NCBI GenBank assembly: GCA_020052375.1
Contig: JAGVPG010000006.1
Span: 1 to 41,341 of the forward strand
Direction: 5' to 3'
Origin: Actinomycetota bacterium
GTDB taxonomy: Bacteria; Actinomycetota; JAHEXW01; JAGVPG01
Length of the DNA: 41,341 bases
The notes under the pieces are model-generated. The model made no database searches and was not told the origin of the DNA. It worked only from the letters and a program-made list of their open reading frames with translations. Of the stretch, positions 25,773 to 34,242 are shown one piece after another. Made by a program: the position numbers and the translations under genes. Each line of letters opens with the position of its first letter. Within the stretch, counting starts at the first letter, position 1.

Positions 25773-26300
25773 ATGGACAATAAGGGATTTGCTATATGGC
25801 TTACGGGGACGCCGGCTAGCGGGAAATCAAAACGGTCAAGGCTGCTGGTGGAAAAACTAAGAAGCGAAGGAATCTGCATCCAGCGGCTTGAGTCCGATGA
25901 GCTGCGAAAAGTGCTCACGCCGGACCCGACCTATTCAATGGAAGAACGCGAATGGTTCTATTCCGTCCTTGTTTACCTCGGTAAGATGTTGACCGATAAC
26001 GGTGTGAACGTCATCTTCGATGCTACCGGCAACCTTCAAAGATACCGGCACGCTGCCCGTGATCAAATAGAGAAGTTCGCCGAAGTCTATGTGCATTGTC
26101 CGCCTGATGTATGTCTAGGCCGGGACCCGAAAGGATTCTACAAAGACGCCAAGGAAGGAAAAGCTCCGAACTTACCGGGCGTAGGCTCTCCCTACGAAGT
26201 CCCAGAGAATCCCGAACTTACCTGCGTCTCCGGCGAAGAACCCCCCGAAGAATCAGTCGACAAGATCCACGCCTGGATGAAGAACGCTGGCTGGCTCTAA
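25773..26300 (+). CDS. APS-kinase-like protein (CysC family)
   Basis: A 175-residue P-loop kinase of the adenylylsulfate kinase family, which phosphorylates APS to PAPS. Walker A is GTPASGKS (residues 12-19), differing from the usual GLSGSGKST, with Lys in place of the Thr after the loop. The family block RDPKGFYKDAKEG followed by LPGVGSPYEVPENPEL matches APS kinases, as do ESDELRKVL and VIFDATG. It is shorter than typical enzymes and no sulfate adenylyltransferase gene is near, so it may act on another substrate. AGGAG precedes the ATG. It follows an APH-like kinase gene. Confidence 0.82.
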   Translation: MDNKGFAIWLTGTPASGKSKRSRLLVEKLRSEGICIQRLESDELRKVLTPDPTYSMEEREWFYSVLVYLGKMLTDNGVNVIFDATGNLQRYRHAARDQIEKFAEVYVHCPPDVCLGRDPKGFYKDAKEGKAPNLPGVGSPYEVPENPELTCVSGEEPPEESVDKIHAWMKNAGWL

Positions 26301-26307
26301 ATAAAAG

Positions 26308-26491
26308 TGTGCCTGGGCTAGGTTGAAGTAAATCTTCTCGCTTAGACCTCGTTTGGGCTTGCTTTAGTCACACTCGAAGAATTCTTCAACCTCCCCAGCC
26401 ACATAATGTATAGAAGAACCCTTATGTGCGCATTGGATTCAGTTAACGATATGTTTCGCGCCTCCTGCTCGTACGAATTAACAATGTAGCA
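26308..26491 (+). repeat. compound palindromic repeat, copy C
   Basis: The palindrome (26308-26403) begins TGTGCCTGGGCTAGGTTGAAG and ends with CTTCAACCTCCCCAG; a block of about 25 extra bases replaces part of the core. The arm (26404-26491: ATGTATAGAAGAACC, TGTTTCGCGC, CTCCTGCTC) matches copy E and runs up to a REP hairpin. It starts eight bases past the APS-kinase-like stop. Confidence 0.83.
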
Positions 26492-26509
26492 GCCGACCTT
26501 CAGGTCGGC
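26492..26509 (-). repeat. REP-like hairpin, copy 4
   Basis: Perfect GCCGACCTGAAGGTCGGC on the minus strand with GCTGCTACA flank, left of the defence island and inverted relative to the copies on its right side. Confidence 0.85.
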
Positions 26510-26990
26510 CTATTTTGCAGAACTGATGATTCAGGACTCAATCCCAAAAACCGACGATTATAGCCGACGGTTTTAGACTAAACCATCGATTACGTCTGAC
26601 TGTTTTTCCTCACAAAAGAAGATTTTGTTCATAGCATATGTCTTTATTCCTTTAAGATGATATTGACGCTTCCTTGCACCAATACACTAGAGTATAGAAG
26701 CAGGGCAGTTCAGATTATGTACACGCTTCCATTAATTGACGTATATAAGTGCCGGGTGTGGGAGATCTGCAATAGTGTGAGAGGTCTACGAAAGTGACGA
26801 ACAGTGAACAGCAAACATGCATGTAAACGGTGTAATTCTGGGCATAGCCCTTCGTAGCTACTGCGAAGAGGGGCGAAGTGAAGAACCCAGAGAAGTGCGA
26901 ATGTTACAGAACTGATAATTCAAGACCTGGCACCGTTACCGTTACTGGGATTTTTCATAGATGCCCCCAATAATTTCCGAAGTTCTTCAG

Positions 26991-27212
26991 TTATCCGATT
27001 CTTTCATATGGATAAACGTTCTTGTAGTTTCTGTGTAAATAGGACCCTACCGATGGAGCATTCTTTAAACCTTCGAATTCATGAACCGGGACATTCTTAT
27101 AACCATATAGGCTACCATTTAGAAAACGCACATACACAGTTTGAGTTGATTCATCATAACCAATCTCAGCTACATTTGAGGAACTTACCTGTATCATTTC
27201 TGGTAACTTCAT
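26991..27212 (-). CDS. KTSC-domain small protein
   Basis: A 73-residue single-domain protein matching the KTSC domain, first noted at the C-terminus of some lysyl-tRNA synthetases and as stand-alone proteins. Visible features are the opening VSSSNVAEIGYD, the central FLNGSLYGYKNVP with the YxY motif, and APSVGSYLHRNYKNVYPY. Nucleic acid binding has been suggested for the family but not shown. Its ATG is two bases after the herA stop and uses the GAGGAGG inside the herA 3' end, so it is translationally coupled to the SIR2-HerA pair. Confidence 0.85.
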   Translation of the reverse strand: MKLPEMIQVSSSNVAEIGYDESTQTVYVRFLNGSLYGYKNVPVHEFEGLKNAPSVGSYLHRNYKNVYPYERIG

Positions 27213-27214
27213 TC

Positions 27215-29008
27215 TTAGTCCTCCTCTAGCTTAAGTTTTTGATTTCTCCAACACTTAACGGTCCTAGCATATTCACCTTTACCAGGTCGATTTTCCGTCC
27301 ATTGTTCAGATGCTTTTGGATCAGCGCTTTTTGGTGCATGTGCAATTTTATAAAATTTAACTCGAGATGGAATTTTAACCGCCTCGCCAGAGATTAAGCC
27401 CTCACCAGTTCTTAAGCTCGGTAGTAAGTCTACTATTGGCTGCAACTCATCCTGAACTGCTGATCTTATATGGCTACGATCTTGTGAATTGTTCATTCGA
27501 AGTGCAATAATAGTTCCGCACTGGCTTAGAACCGTTGCGTCCAATTCTGAAGGTCTTTGCGTTACCAACATGAGGCCTATACCATGCTTTCTGCCTTCTT
27601 TTGCGATACTTCGTACTGTCCTTGATGAGATTGAGTTTTCACCTGATTTCAAGTAATTATGCGCTTCTTCAAGAACCACTAATAGCGGTTGTTGTTTCCC
27701 TCCAACCTTGGTGTTTTGACCCCAAATAAGTGCATCATTGACTGTGTTTATCAACGTCCCCGAGATTGACACAATGATTTCAGATGGAACACCAGATAGA
27801 TCCAGAATGGTCACCGGCCTTTCATTACCTAGCCAGTTATACAACAAGTCATCAAGGTCCTTTTTTACTTTTCCTTTAAGATCAGGCTCCCAATCTCCTG
27901 GAAGAAATAGGAAACTATAGCGACTGTCCTTCAGCCTTATCCTAATACCATCCAGGAAACCTAGTATTCCCTTAGCATAGTTGTTCAAAAAAGGACTTCC
28001 TCCACCAGCGCTTGCTGGCTCATATTCATTTGAAATAAGTTTCTCAGCATGTCCTTCTGTCTTTTTATCTGTTAAGGTATCGGGTTCTCTCGATTTCTTA
28101 AACGTTTGCCTTTCAAAATCATCCAGTTTAAACCATAGTTTCTTCAAACTGAAGGGAATGGGGCTATCAGCTGTTACTACCTCTTTCTCTATTCCTAGTT
28201 TATTATTCTCGACACTCTCAATTTTCATTTCTACAATTTTCTCTCTAACATAATCTTTTTGAATGTCCGATAGGCTCCCCGGAAATATCTTTATCAATTC
28301 CTCATAAGAAAGCGCCCAATAGGGAATCTGAAGTTCGTTTTCATTAATACCTGCATTTATCTTAAATATGCGACTTTCCTTTTGAAGGATTTCGCTATAC
28401 TCGCCGTGCGGATCTATTACCAATATTCTTGAACTCTTAAAACCTTTTTCTGCAATTGCCTCTAATAATACAGCGACAAAATTCGATTTGCCGGTACCCG
28501 TCGAACCAACTATCGCACAATGCCTAGCTATCAATTTGTCAAGATCCATCTTTGCATTCAGGCTTTCTGATGCGCTAATATTTCCTACAACTATCGAGTT
28601 TGAATGCTCAAAGCCACCATAAACTACATCCAAATCTTCAATGGTTACTAAGAAGACCTTATCTCCTGTAGATGGAAACTGTGTTACACCTCTTTCAAAT
28701 TTATTTCCAACTTGCTCCCCAATTAACACCATATTAAGCCAGCAAGTATTCATCAACTTTCCATAATCCTGCAACGCAAGCTCTTTCAAATAGTCTGGGA
28801 TTGCAGCAGAGCCGATTTGTGTTACAAGTCCATATAGGTTGGCGAATCCCAGCGGTATTTTAAGAAATGAGCCAATCTGCCCAACTCGATAAACAACGCC
28901 ATTGATAACTGGCATGGTGGACTTGATACTATCGGATAGCCGTATGGAAACAACATTACCGTTAATGCTGTCGATTTCCCCAATTTCTGCTGACCTATGA
29001 TTTTTCAT
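27215..29008 (-). CDS. HerA-type ATPase of a SIR2-HerA anti-phage system
   Basis: Hexameric FtsK/HerA-superfamily motor, 597 residues. It has an N-terminal HAS-barrel-like beta domain (EIGEIDSINGNVVSIRL), Walker A GSTGTGKS (168-175), VIDPHGEYSEI shortly after, Walker B LLVVLEE (442-448) followed by AHNYL, and SQCGTIIALRMNN with the downstream arginine region. Its ATG overlaps the end of the SIR2 gene by 14 bases. SIR2-HerA pairs are known phage defence complexes in which HerA assembles with and stimulates the SIR2 effector. A charged insertion near residues 300-340 lies between the motor motifs. Confidence 0.92.
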   Translation of the reverse strand: MKNHRSAEIGEIDSINGNVVSIRLSDSIKSTMPVINGVVYRVGQIGSFLKIPLGFANLYGLVTQIGSAAIPDYLKELALQDYGKLMNTCWLNMVLIGEQVGNKFERGVTQFPSTGDKVFLVTIEDLDVVYGGFEHSNSIVVGNISASESLNAKMDLDKLIARHCAIVGSTGTGKSNFVAVLLEAIAEKGFKSSRILVIDPHGEYSEILQKESRIFKINAGINENELQIPYWALSYEELIKIFPGSLSDIQKDYVREKIVEMKIESVENNKLGIEKEVVTADSPIPFSLKKLWFKLDDFERQTFKKSREPDTLTDKKTEGHAEKLISNEYEPASAGGGSPFLNNYAKGILGFLDGIRIRLKDSRYSFLFLPGDWEPDLKGKVKKDLDDLLYNWLGNERPVTILDLSGVPSEIIVSISGTLINTVNDALIWGQNTKVGGKQQPLLVVLEEAHNYLKSGENSISSRTVRSIAKEGRKHGIGLMLVTQRPSELDATVLSQCGTIIALRMNNSQDRSHIRSAVQDELQPIVDLLPSLRTGEGLISGEAVKIPSRVKFYKIAHAPKSADPKASEQWTENRPGKGEYARTVKCWRNQKLKLEED

Positions 29009-30269
29009 CTATAACCGACTCATTGATTTCATTGCCAATTATCATTGCTTCAAGAAAAGCAACTAGGTTGTAAAACTCCGGCAATCGAAACTCCCCTTCA
29101 CCTGTCCAAATCTCCTCACCTTTCTTCTCTTCATTCTTTTTATCTGTTTCATTAATTGGAGCGTCCTCATCAAAATACAGATTGATGTTTATTGTGTCCT
29201 CTTTGTCAGGCTCAGTTCTTAGTTTCCATTTTCCTCGCTTACATCCAATTACTGCTGACCGAAGACCGTAAACGGATATTTTGCTATTTGAACAGGCCAT
29301 TTTATGCAAGAGAGAGTTATTCCAATCAGCATTCTCAAAGTCCCCATCACAATAAAGCGCTATAACGTGAGAGGTCGCATCCGTATCTAAAGCGGTTTTG
29401 ATGCGTTCGTTAATATGTTCATCGCAAAAAGAGTATCCGCAGGTAACCAGAATCGAATCATCTTGCCTTAAGAAGTTACAAAGCCTATCCATAAAGCTTG
29501 TGTAAGGCTGTTTTTTTGACTCATCATATTTTAGGATTGATGGATAAATGAGGATGTCTTTTTTATCTGAACCTTTTCTAATTATTTTGCCTGTCGCTTT
29601 ATCATAATGCCATCCTAAAGACCCATGAATCTTCCATAGCTTAGTTTGTCTTGCTAGGAAACTGAAATCTTCAATTGACGCAGCATAGAAAAAGGGGCAA
29701 TAACTACCCGTGAACCCGTCATAATAAGGGATGTCGTTGTGCTCTAAACCCAATTCAAATAAATAGTCGTAGTTTGTAGTAAATATTTCTACCGGGTATT
29801 TTCTATTAGCTCGACCAATCCATTTAGCGAAATCGGAGTGTACCAGGTCTTCATAATCCTCCGGTTCTAATAATTTATGACAGCATACTTCGTGCATTAT
29901 TTTATTCTTCAACATGTTGATTAAGTCGATAAATCCTTGCTTATCTAAGCTATTTAGTCGTCCTTTTCCAATAACCTGTTGTTTACTCTCTAGATTAGAC
30001 AAGATTAGTTCGATATTGAAGCAAGCCTCTGTTAGCTCGTTCTTGATTTCATCTAGTGCGGTTTTGTATGAGGCCTTCTCGCTTCCAATTTCCTCAACCA
30101 CCTTTCTTGTCATGTCTGCGATTGCGGGAATCGTGATTGAACTTTCACCCTTCTTGGCATGAAGAGACGTTCCAGCTCCAAAGAGAAACCCGATCTTTTT
30201 TTTGTCTGATATCAGAATCTGTTGAAGACCTTTAACATATTCGGTCGGATCATACACCCCGCTTTTCAT
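28995..30269 (-). CDS. SIR2-domain effector of a SIR2-HerA anti-phage system
   Basis: A 424-residue NAD+-hydrolase-type SIR2 protein. The nucleotide site is GAGTS (31-35), the catalytic Asn is in FTTNYD (Asn166) and the His is in KIHGSLGW (His215), so all key residues are intact; CGYSFCDEHIN is the second NAD motif. A helical segment (about 60-150) is inserted, as in SIR2 defence proteins, and the C-terminus is acidic (about 360-395). GAGGAG precedes the ATG. Known relatives deplete NAD+ or act as nucleases with HerA after phage infection. The stop overlaps herA, confirming a paired system. Confidence 0.92.
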   Translation of the reverse strand: MKSGVYDPTEYVKGLQQILISDKKKIGFLFGAGTSLHAKKGESSITIPAIADMTRKVVEEIGSEKASYKTALDEIKNELTEACFNIELILSNLESKQQVIGKGRLNSLDKQGFIDLINMLKNKIMHEVCCHKLLEPEDYEDLVHSDFAKWIGRANRKYPVEIFTTNYDYLFELGLEHNDIPYYDGFTGSYCPFFYAASIEDFSFLARQTKLWKIHGSLGWHYDKATGKIIRKGSDKKDILIYPSILKYDESKKQPYTSFMDRLCNFLRQDDSILVTCGYSFCDEHINERIKTALDTDATSHVIALYCDGDFENADWNNSLLHKMACSNSKISVYGLRSAVIGCKRGKWKLRTEPDKEDTININLYFDEDAPINETDKKNEEKKGEEIWTGEGEFRLPEFYNLVAFLEAMIIGNEINESVIDEKS

Positions 30270-30563
30270 TTATGCTCCTCACCCCATTATCTGCTGCCTA
30301 AAGGTTATAACTTGCTTCTTTGCATACTCATCTTCTCGCGAAGAACCTTATGACAGAAACATTACGCTAGGTATTCCGAAGGTCCTTGTGAGCCAATACC
30401 GTTTCTTAAAAACACAGTTCCTCTAGCATATTATTCCCTCAGTAGCTGCTTTCCACAATCTTGATTTCTTCGTCTGTTAATCCGTAAAGCTCATAAACAA
30501 GGTAGTCAATTTACCAGCCGAATCTCGGCGATTGTAAAATTAACCAGGTGCCCTTACCTGAAC
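30270..30563. other. gap between the two defence operons
   Basis: Apart from the methylase remnant, nothing else is recognised. It probably contains the promoter of the SIR2-HerA operon, but no strong -35/-10 pair was found. Confidence 0.5.
30439..30510 (-). pseudogene. C-terminal remnant of a DNA methylase (TaqI/Eco57I-like C-terminus)
   Basis: The minus strand encodes IDYLVYELYGLTDEEI and a few more residues before a stop. This is the well-known C-terminal end of type IIG and BREX-type N6 adenine methylases. The codon before it is a stop, and a short frame upstream (NFTIAEIRLVN) is in another phase, so only a scrap of the gene survives. It lies in the 294-base gap between the SIR2 gene and the restriction operon. 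Confidence 0.6.
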
Positions 30564-31559
30564 TCAAGCTCGTCTTTTCGCATTTTCCACCAGTTCCAGC
30601 ATAAGCTCATCAACAACATCCTGCACAAGAGGGTCGCCAGTCTTTACCCGCTTCATAGGTAATTCGCATGGATTAAATAAAAGACCAAGCGCTAAGTCCT
30701 TTAGAGCTGTATTCCACAACTCTATCGGTAGTTTTGCTTTAAGTTCCATTATTTCATTGGCAAGTTCATTTAAGAACTCATTGGCACCTTTAAGAAACGT
30801 ATTTGCGCCTGAGTATAAACCTCGCGGGAATTCTCCGTTTGTTGCGGTATCTAGTGCGTACGAGTCATAACCATTTACATTGTATATGGAGCTATGCCTA
30901 GCCTGCACTAGCTCATTTATACAACTTGTCAATTCTTGACTTGCATCGACGCATTTATCATAGGGGCCATAATAGCGGCAATAACGGAGCAGTTCTCTTA
31001 GTCCTTTCGGTGTAGAAAAAGCATCTTGCCCATGGACCTGCTCGAGCTCCCTCCAATTTCCAATGTGGGATCGGTCGCGAAGTTCAAATACCCAATCATA
31101 TTTTTCCGTCCGTATGCACATAACGTCTCTATTGCCTGCAATGTCGTCCGCACTCTTGTCGGTTGAAAACCAACTAATCCGAACCCGCCCGCAAACAGCA
31201 AGGTACGCGCGTACTGTATGAAATAAGCTTCCATAGGATTGTTGGATAGACGCAGCATAATATTTTTCTTTAAGTAAATAGTTAGCAGCTGAAAGACACG
31301 TTGTAGCAGCTAGAAATGACATAAGTATTGTCCTGACAATAAACATTCCAAGAAACTGGTGCTGATATACCTCTAGGTTGTCTGTCTTTGTCCTATAAAA
31401 ACATGGCATGACAGCAAACATTAGCGTTGCCGCAGTTTGAATAACTTCGTTGCCTTCTTGATCTGCGCTAAGCCATATCAGATACTCCGGAGGAATCGCA
31501 GGTTTTGCAGTTACAATCTCCAGCGAGTCTCTTAGCACGTCGTATATCCTGTCTTCCAT
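30564..31559 (-). CDS. unrecognised third gene of the type III restriction-modification operon
   Basis: I do not recognise a family with certainty. The preferred ATG (31559) is one base after the res stop (TAATATG); a TTG start at 31577 would overlap res. The 331-residue protein is mostly helical. A segment KYYAASIQQSYGSLFHTVRAYLAVCGR (about 98-124 from the ATG) looks like the core helix of HEPN-type proteins, which often read as Y-x-x-A-F-H-x-x-R-A-L. Two basic/His pairs (RDRSH and ARHSS) could be HEPN-type residues, though the classic R-x4-6-H motif is not clear. Its tight coupling implies a role in or with the restriction system, such as a toxin-like backup effector. The function is open. 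Confidence 0.75.
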   Translation of the reverse strand: MEDRIYDVLRDSLEIVTAKPAIPPEYLIWLSADQEGNEVIQTAATLMFAVMPCFYRTKTDNLEVYQHQFLGMFIVRTILMSFLAATTCLSAANYLLKEKYYAASIQQSYGSLFHTVRAYLAVCGRVRISWFSTDKSADDIAGNRDVMCIRTEKYDWVFELRDRSHIGNWRELEQVHGQDAFSTPKGLRELLRYCRYYGPYDKCVDASQELTSCINELVQARHSSIYNVNGYDSYALDTATNGEFPRGLYSGANTFLKGANEFLNELANEIMELKAKLPIELWNTALKDLALGLLFNPCELPMKRVKTGDPLVQDVVDELMLELVENAKRRA

Positions 31560-31560
31560 A

Positions 31561-34239
31561 TTATCTAAAACCTGCAATTGTTTGACTAAAGCTTTTAGGT
31601 CTTTCGCTCCTTTTTTCCCAATCCTCTTGCTTGATGTAGAGCATGTTATATGTTGCCTTTTTTTGATTAGCGTTTACGTCAACGCACCACTGTTTAAGGC
31701 GTTTGATCTTTTCGATGTCGTCGAGATTTTCCCGTCCCTTGGTTTCGACGATCCAATATTCAGAGTTAGAAATTTTGACTATGAAATCTGGGTAGTAATT
31801 CGAGATTTCACCACTTGTATTGCGGTATTCAATCCGGAAGTTTACGGCGAAATAGTTCTTCGCATATGAGACAACGTCGTCGCATTCATCAAGAAAGCTT
31901 GCGAATTGCAGTTCAAAATGGCTGTCTCCGACTATCCTATTAAAAGGACTCTTCTTAGGAACTATATATGCTTGGTCGGAAACAACGAAGGGCCGACTTT
32001 TGCTTACTTTTAGATAGTCACGTATCTCTGCCTCACCTTTGTCTAAGACAGTCAGCTCGTTAATCTGTTGTTTAAATGTCTCAATGATTGTACGCACAGC
32101 CTCAATTTCAGACAGATTCCTTAGGTCGTTGGTGTCCTCTATGTTAAATGGCTTATTAAACAGATAATTTGTGATGAAAAGCTTTAACTTTTCGTATAGA
32201 ATGTCGAGACTGCTGACTAAGCACAATTCTTTCATGATTATTTGCGTGAAGTAGCCGGCGATACTCTGGAAGTTAGGAACGAAATCCGTATCAAGTTGCG
32301 TTGTATGAGAGTACTTGTTGTCGGTTATCTCCCAAAATACGATTTCTCTTTTCTCTTTTTCCGAGAACTTCCTTATTGGCAACCGAGCATTTCCGAATTT
32401 AGATACATCCAAGTCCGATAGGTTCTTGTACTCTCTATAGATTCTTGGCGTGAGCACCGGAATCTCAAGATCTAACTTCTGTATATCTTTCTTGACATTC
32501 TCGTTGTCTATTTCGATTACCAATGGTGCTTTTGCCTTGGTCCCGGCGCCCATTGGTTTAGTTTCTAACTCAACACCCTCGGTTTTTATCGATTCTACAA
32601 AGTCAATAAAGGCATCAGTGCCAACAACACTGACAAATTCCCCAACAGTAGACTCCCTGTACATACGCCGCAATCCTCTACCAAGAGTCTGTTCGGGAAG
32701 GATATTGCTTTTCGAGGTATATGGGCGTAAACCAACAATTGTGGTCACATTGCGGACATCCCAACCTTCTTTCAGCATCATTACCGATACTATTGCCTTA
32801 TACTGACTTTCAAAGCTATCTATTTTGTTTGCTTCATCACGCAATCGTCGTAGATCTTCTTCATTCTTACGGCTAACACTTTCTGAAATCTCACCGCTTT
32901 TATTTGTATGAATAACTAGCACCGCGTCATTCAGATCGGGATATGAGCTCTCGAGATACTCCGCCACCTCATCACAATTTTTTGTGTCATCGGTCATCAA
33001 GAAAAGAACGGCTTTCTTGCCATCCTTCAGAAGTTCGTTATAGACTTTCTCCCATTCTAGATATCCAAGATGGATATAGTCTTTATATTTCTCTGTGTAT
33101 TTGGCACTTTTGTGCTCCTGGAGTTTCGCTCGGCTAGCCGGCTCCGGGATAACAGGATGCTTAACGACGTCTTGATATATCGCCTCTACAAGGGGGTAGT
33201 CGCATACTGTTTGAACGAAGATCGCGCCGTTCTCATGCTTCGGAGTGGCCGTGGTGTCAACCTGAAGAGCTAACTTTCCACCCTTCATTTTCATCTTATT
33301 GTGGATGTCTTCAATTGCTTTGAACCAAGCAAGCCGTGGGTCATGAATATGATGCGCCTCGTCATTAAGGACCACAAGCTCATCAATACTCCGGACAATA
33401 TCTCCCACATCTAGTTTTGATTCATTTGTCGCGCCGACAGGTTTTTTACCAAGGAAGTAGTCGGCCGTGTCGGAGTCGTCGAAGCTTGACGATTCAGTTG
33501 CACCTTCATAAACGCGGTGGATGTTTGTCAGGAATATGTTGCCGGTATTGCTTATAGCACCGATTTCATCTTGTATGTGTAAATTCGGCTGGAAGTCACT
33601 TCGCCAATCCTGTCCCTCATGACCGTTATCCGGAAGCACAGGATCGGAAAAGAATATCTTAAGACCTTCAAAGTCAGTCCGAATGCGGTCGAGCACAATT
33701 ATGTTTGGAGTAATGATCAAAAAGTTTTGCGACAGCTCGGAGTCAGTTTCGTAAAGTTTATGAAAATATGACCAAGCCAAAACAAGACTCAAGACTTTTG
33801 TTTTTCCGCTACCGGTCGCCATCTTAACCACATACCGCGGCCAGTCTTCGTCAATCATGCCAGTCGATATGGCACCTGAACTGTCATATCGCATCAGGTC
33901 ATATTTATCGTGAACTTTAGCAACTTCATAAAGCCATATGATCGTCTCGAGCGCTTCACGCTGAGCAAAGTAGTATCTGAAGAGAAATGTTGCGCCATCT
34001 GATTCAGTTATAGGGTGTTCTTTTAAGAACCACCAGCGAAGCAATGTTTTACTTGTCTCGCTAGCGCCGGCATAACCGGAGTCGCGCCACGTATATACTT
34101 CCTTGCGAAGCTTTGCGACCAATGGCGGCAAAAGGCGGTCATAACTCGTCGTGCGAAGACTCTCGTCGGCAGGGAACCATCGCAATTCAGGATTAATAAC
34201 CGCATATGGTGATTTTGGGAAATCCCTGTGCAGCGCCAT
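31561..34239 (-). CDS. res: type III restriction enzyme Res subunit
   Basis: An 892-residue SF2 helicase-nuclease that cuts DNA together with the Mod subunit. Walker A is ATGSGKT (141-147), motif II is DEAHH in VVLNDEAHHIHD, later motifs include MMLKEGWDVRN and LGRGLRRMYR, and the C-terminal nuclease has the PD-(D/E)xK pattern YPDFIV then ETKG. Its ATG lies three bases after the mod stop, and an unrecognised gene follows after the stop. All motifs are intact, so the enzyme should be active. Confidence 0.93.
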   Translation of the reverse strand: MALHRDFPKSPYAVINPELRWFPADESLRTTSYDRLLPPLVAKLRKEVYTWRDSGYAGASETSKTLLRWWFLKEHPITESDGATFLFRYYFAQREALETIIWLYEVAKVHDKYDLMRYDSSGAISTGMIDEDWPRYVVKMATGSGKTKVLSLVLAWSYFHKLYETDSELSQNFLIITPNIIVLDRIRTDFEGLKIFFSDPVLPDNGHEGQDWRSDFQPNLHIQDEIGAISNTGNIFLTNIHRVYEGATESSSFDDSDTADYFLGKKPVGATNESKLDVGDIVRSIDELVVLNDEAHHIHDPRLAWFKAIEDIHNKMKMKGGKLALQVDTTATPKHENGAIFVQTVCDYPLVEAIYQDVVKHPVIPEPASRAKLQEHKSAKYTEKYKDYIHLGYLEWEKVYNELLKDGKKAVLFLMTDDTKNCDEVAEYLESSYPDLNDAVLVIHTNKSGEISESVSRKNEEDLRRLRDEANKIDSFESQYKAIVSVMMLKEGWDVRNVTTIVGLRPYTSKSNILPEQTLGRGLRRMYRESTVGEFVSVVGTDAFIDFVESIKTEGVELETKPMGAGTKAKAPLVIEIDNENVKKDIQKLDLEIPVLTPRIYREYKNLSDLDVSKFGNARLPIRKFSEKEKREIVFWEITDNKYSHTTQLDTDFVPNFQSIAGYFTQIIMKELCLVSSLDILYEKLKLFITNYLFNKPFNIEDTNDLRNLSEIEAVRTIIETFKQQINELTVLDKGEAEIRDYLKVSKSRPFVVSDQAYIVPKKSPFNRIVGDSHFELQFASFLDECDDVVSYAKNYFAVNFRIEYRNTSGEISNYYPDFIVKISNSEYWIVETKGRENLDDIEKIKRLKQWCVDVNANQKKATYNMLYIKQEDWEKRSERPKSFSQTIAGFR

Positions 34240-34242
34240 GAA

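Larger units (their letters stand above)
26301..26990. other. 690-base intergenic region at the left edge of the defence island
   Basis: It holds compound palindrome C and its arm, a REP-like hairpin, a near-repeat TTNCAGAACTGATNATTCA at 26514 and 26904, the short inverted repeat GGTTTTAGACTAAACC, an AGTGAAC heptamer pair near 26798 and a diverged CATTCTGAG element (about 26831-26895). No gene is seen. Base composition shifts to AT-rich in its second half. Confidence 0.65.

Noticed and set aside
25670-25918. Minus-strand 82-residue frame
   Set aside because: It reads through the CATTCTGAG element and is antisense to the APS-kinase-like gene start.
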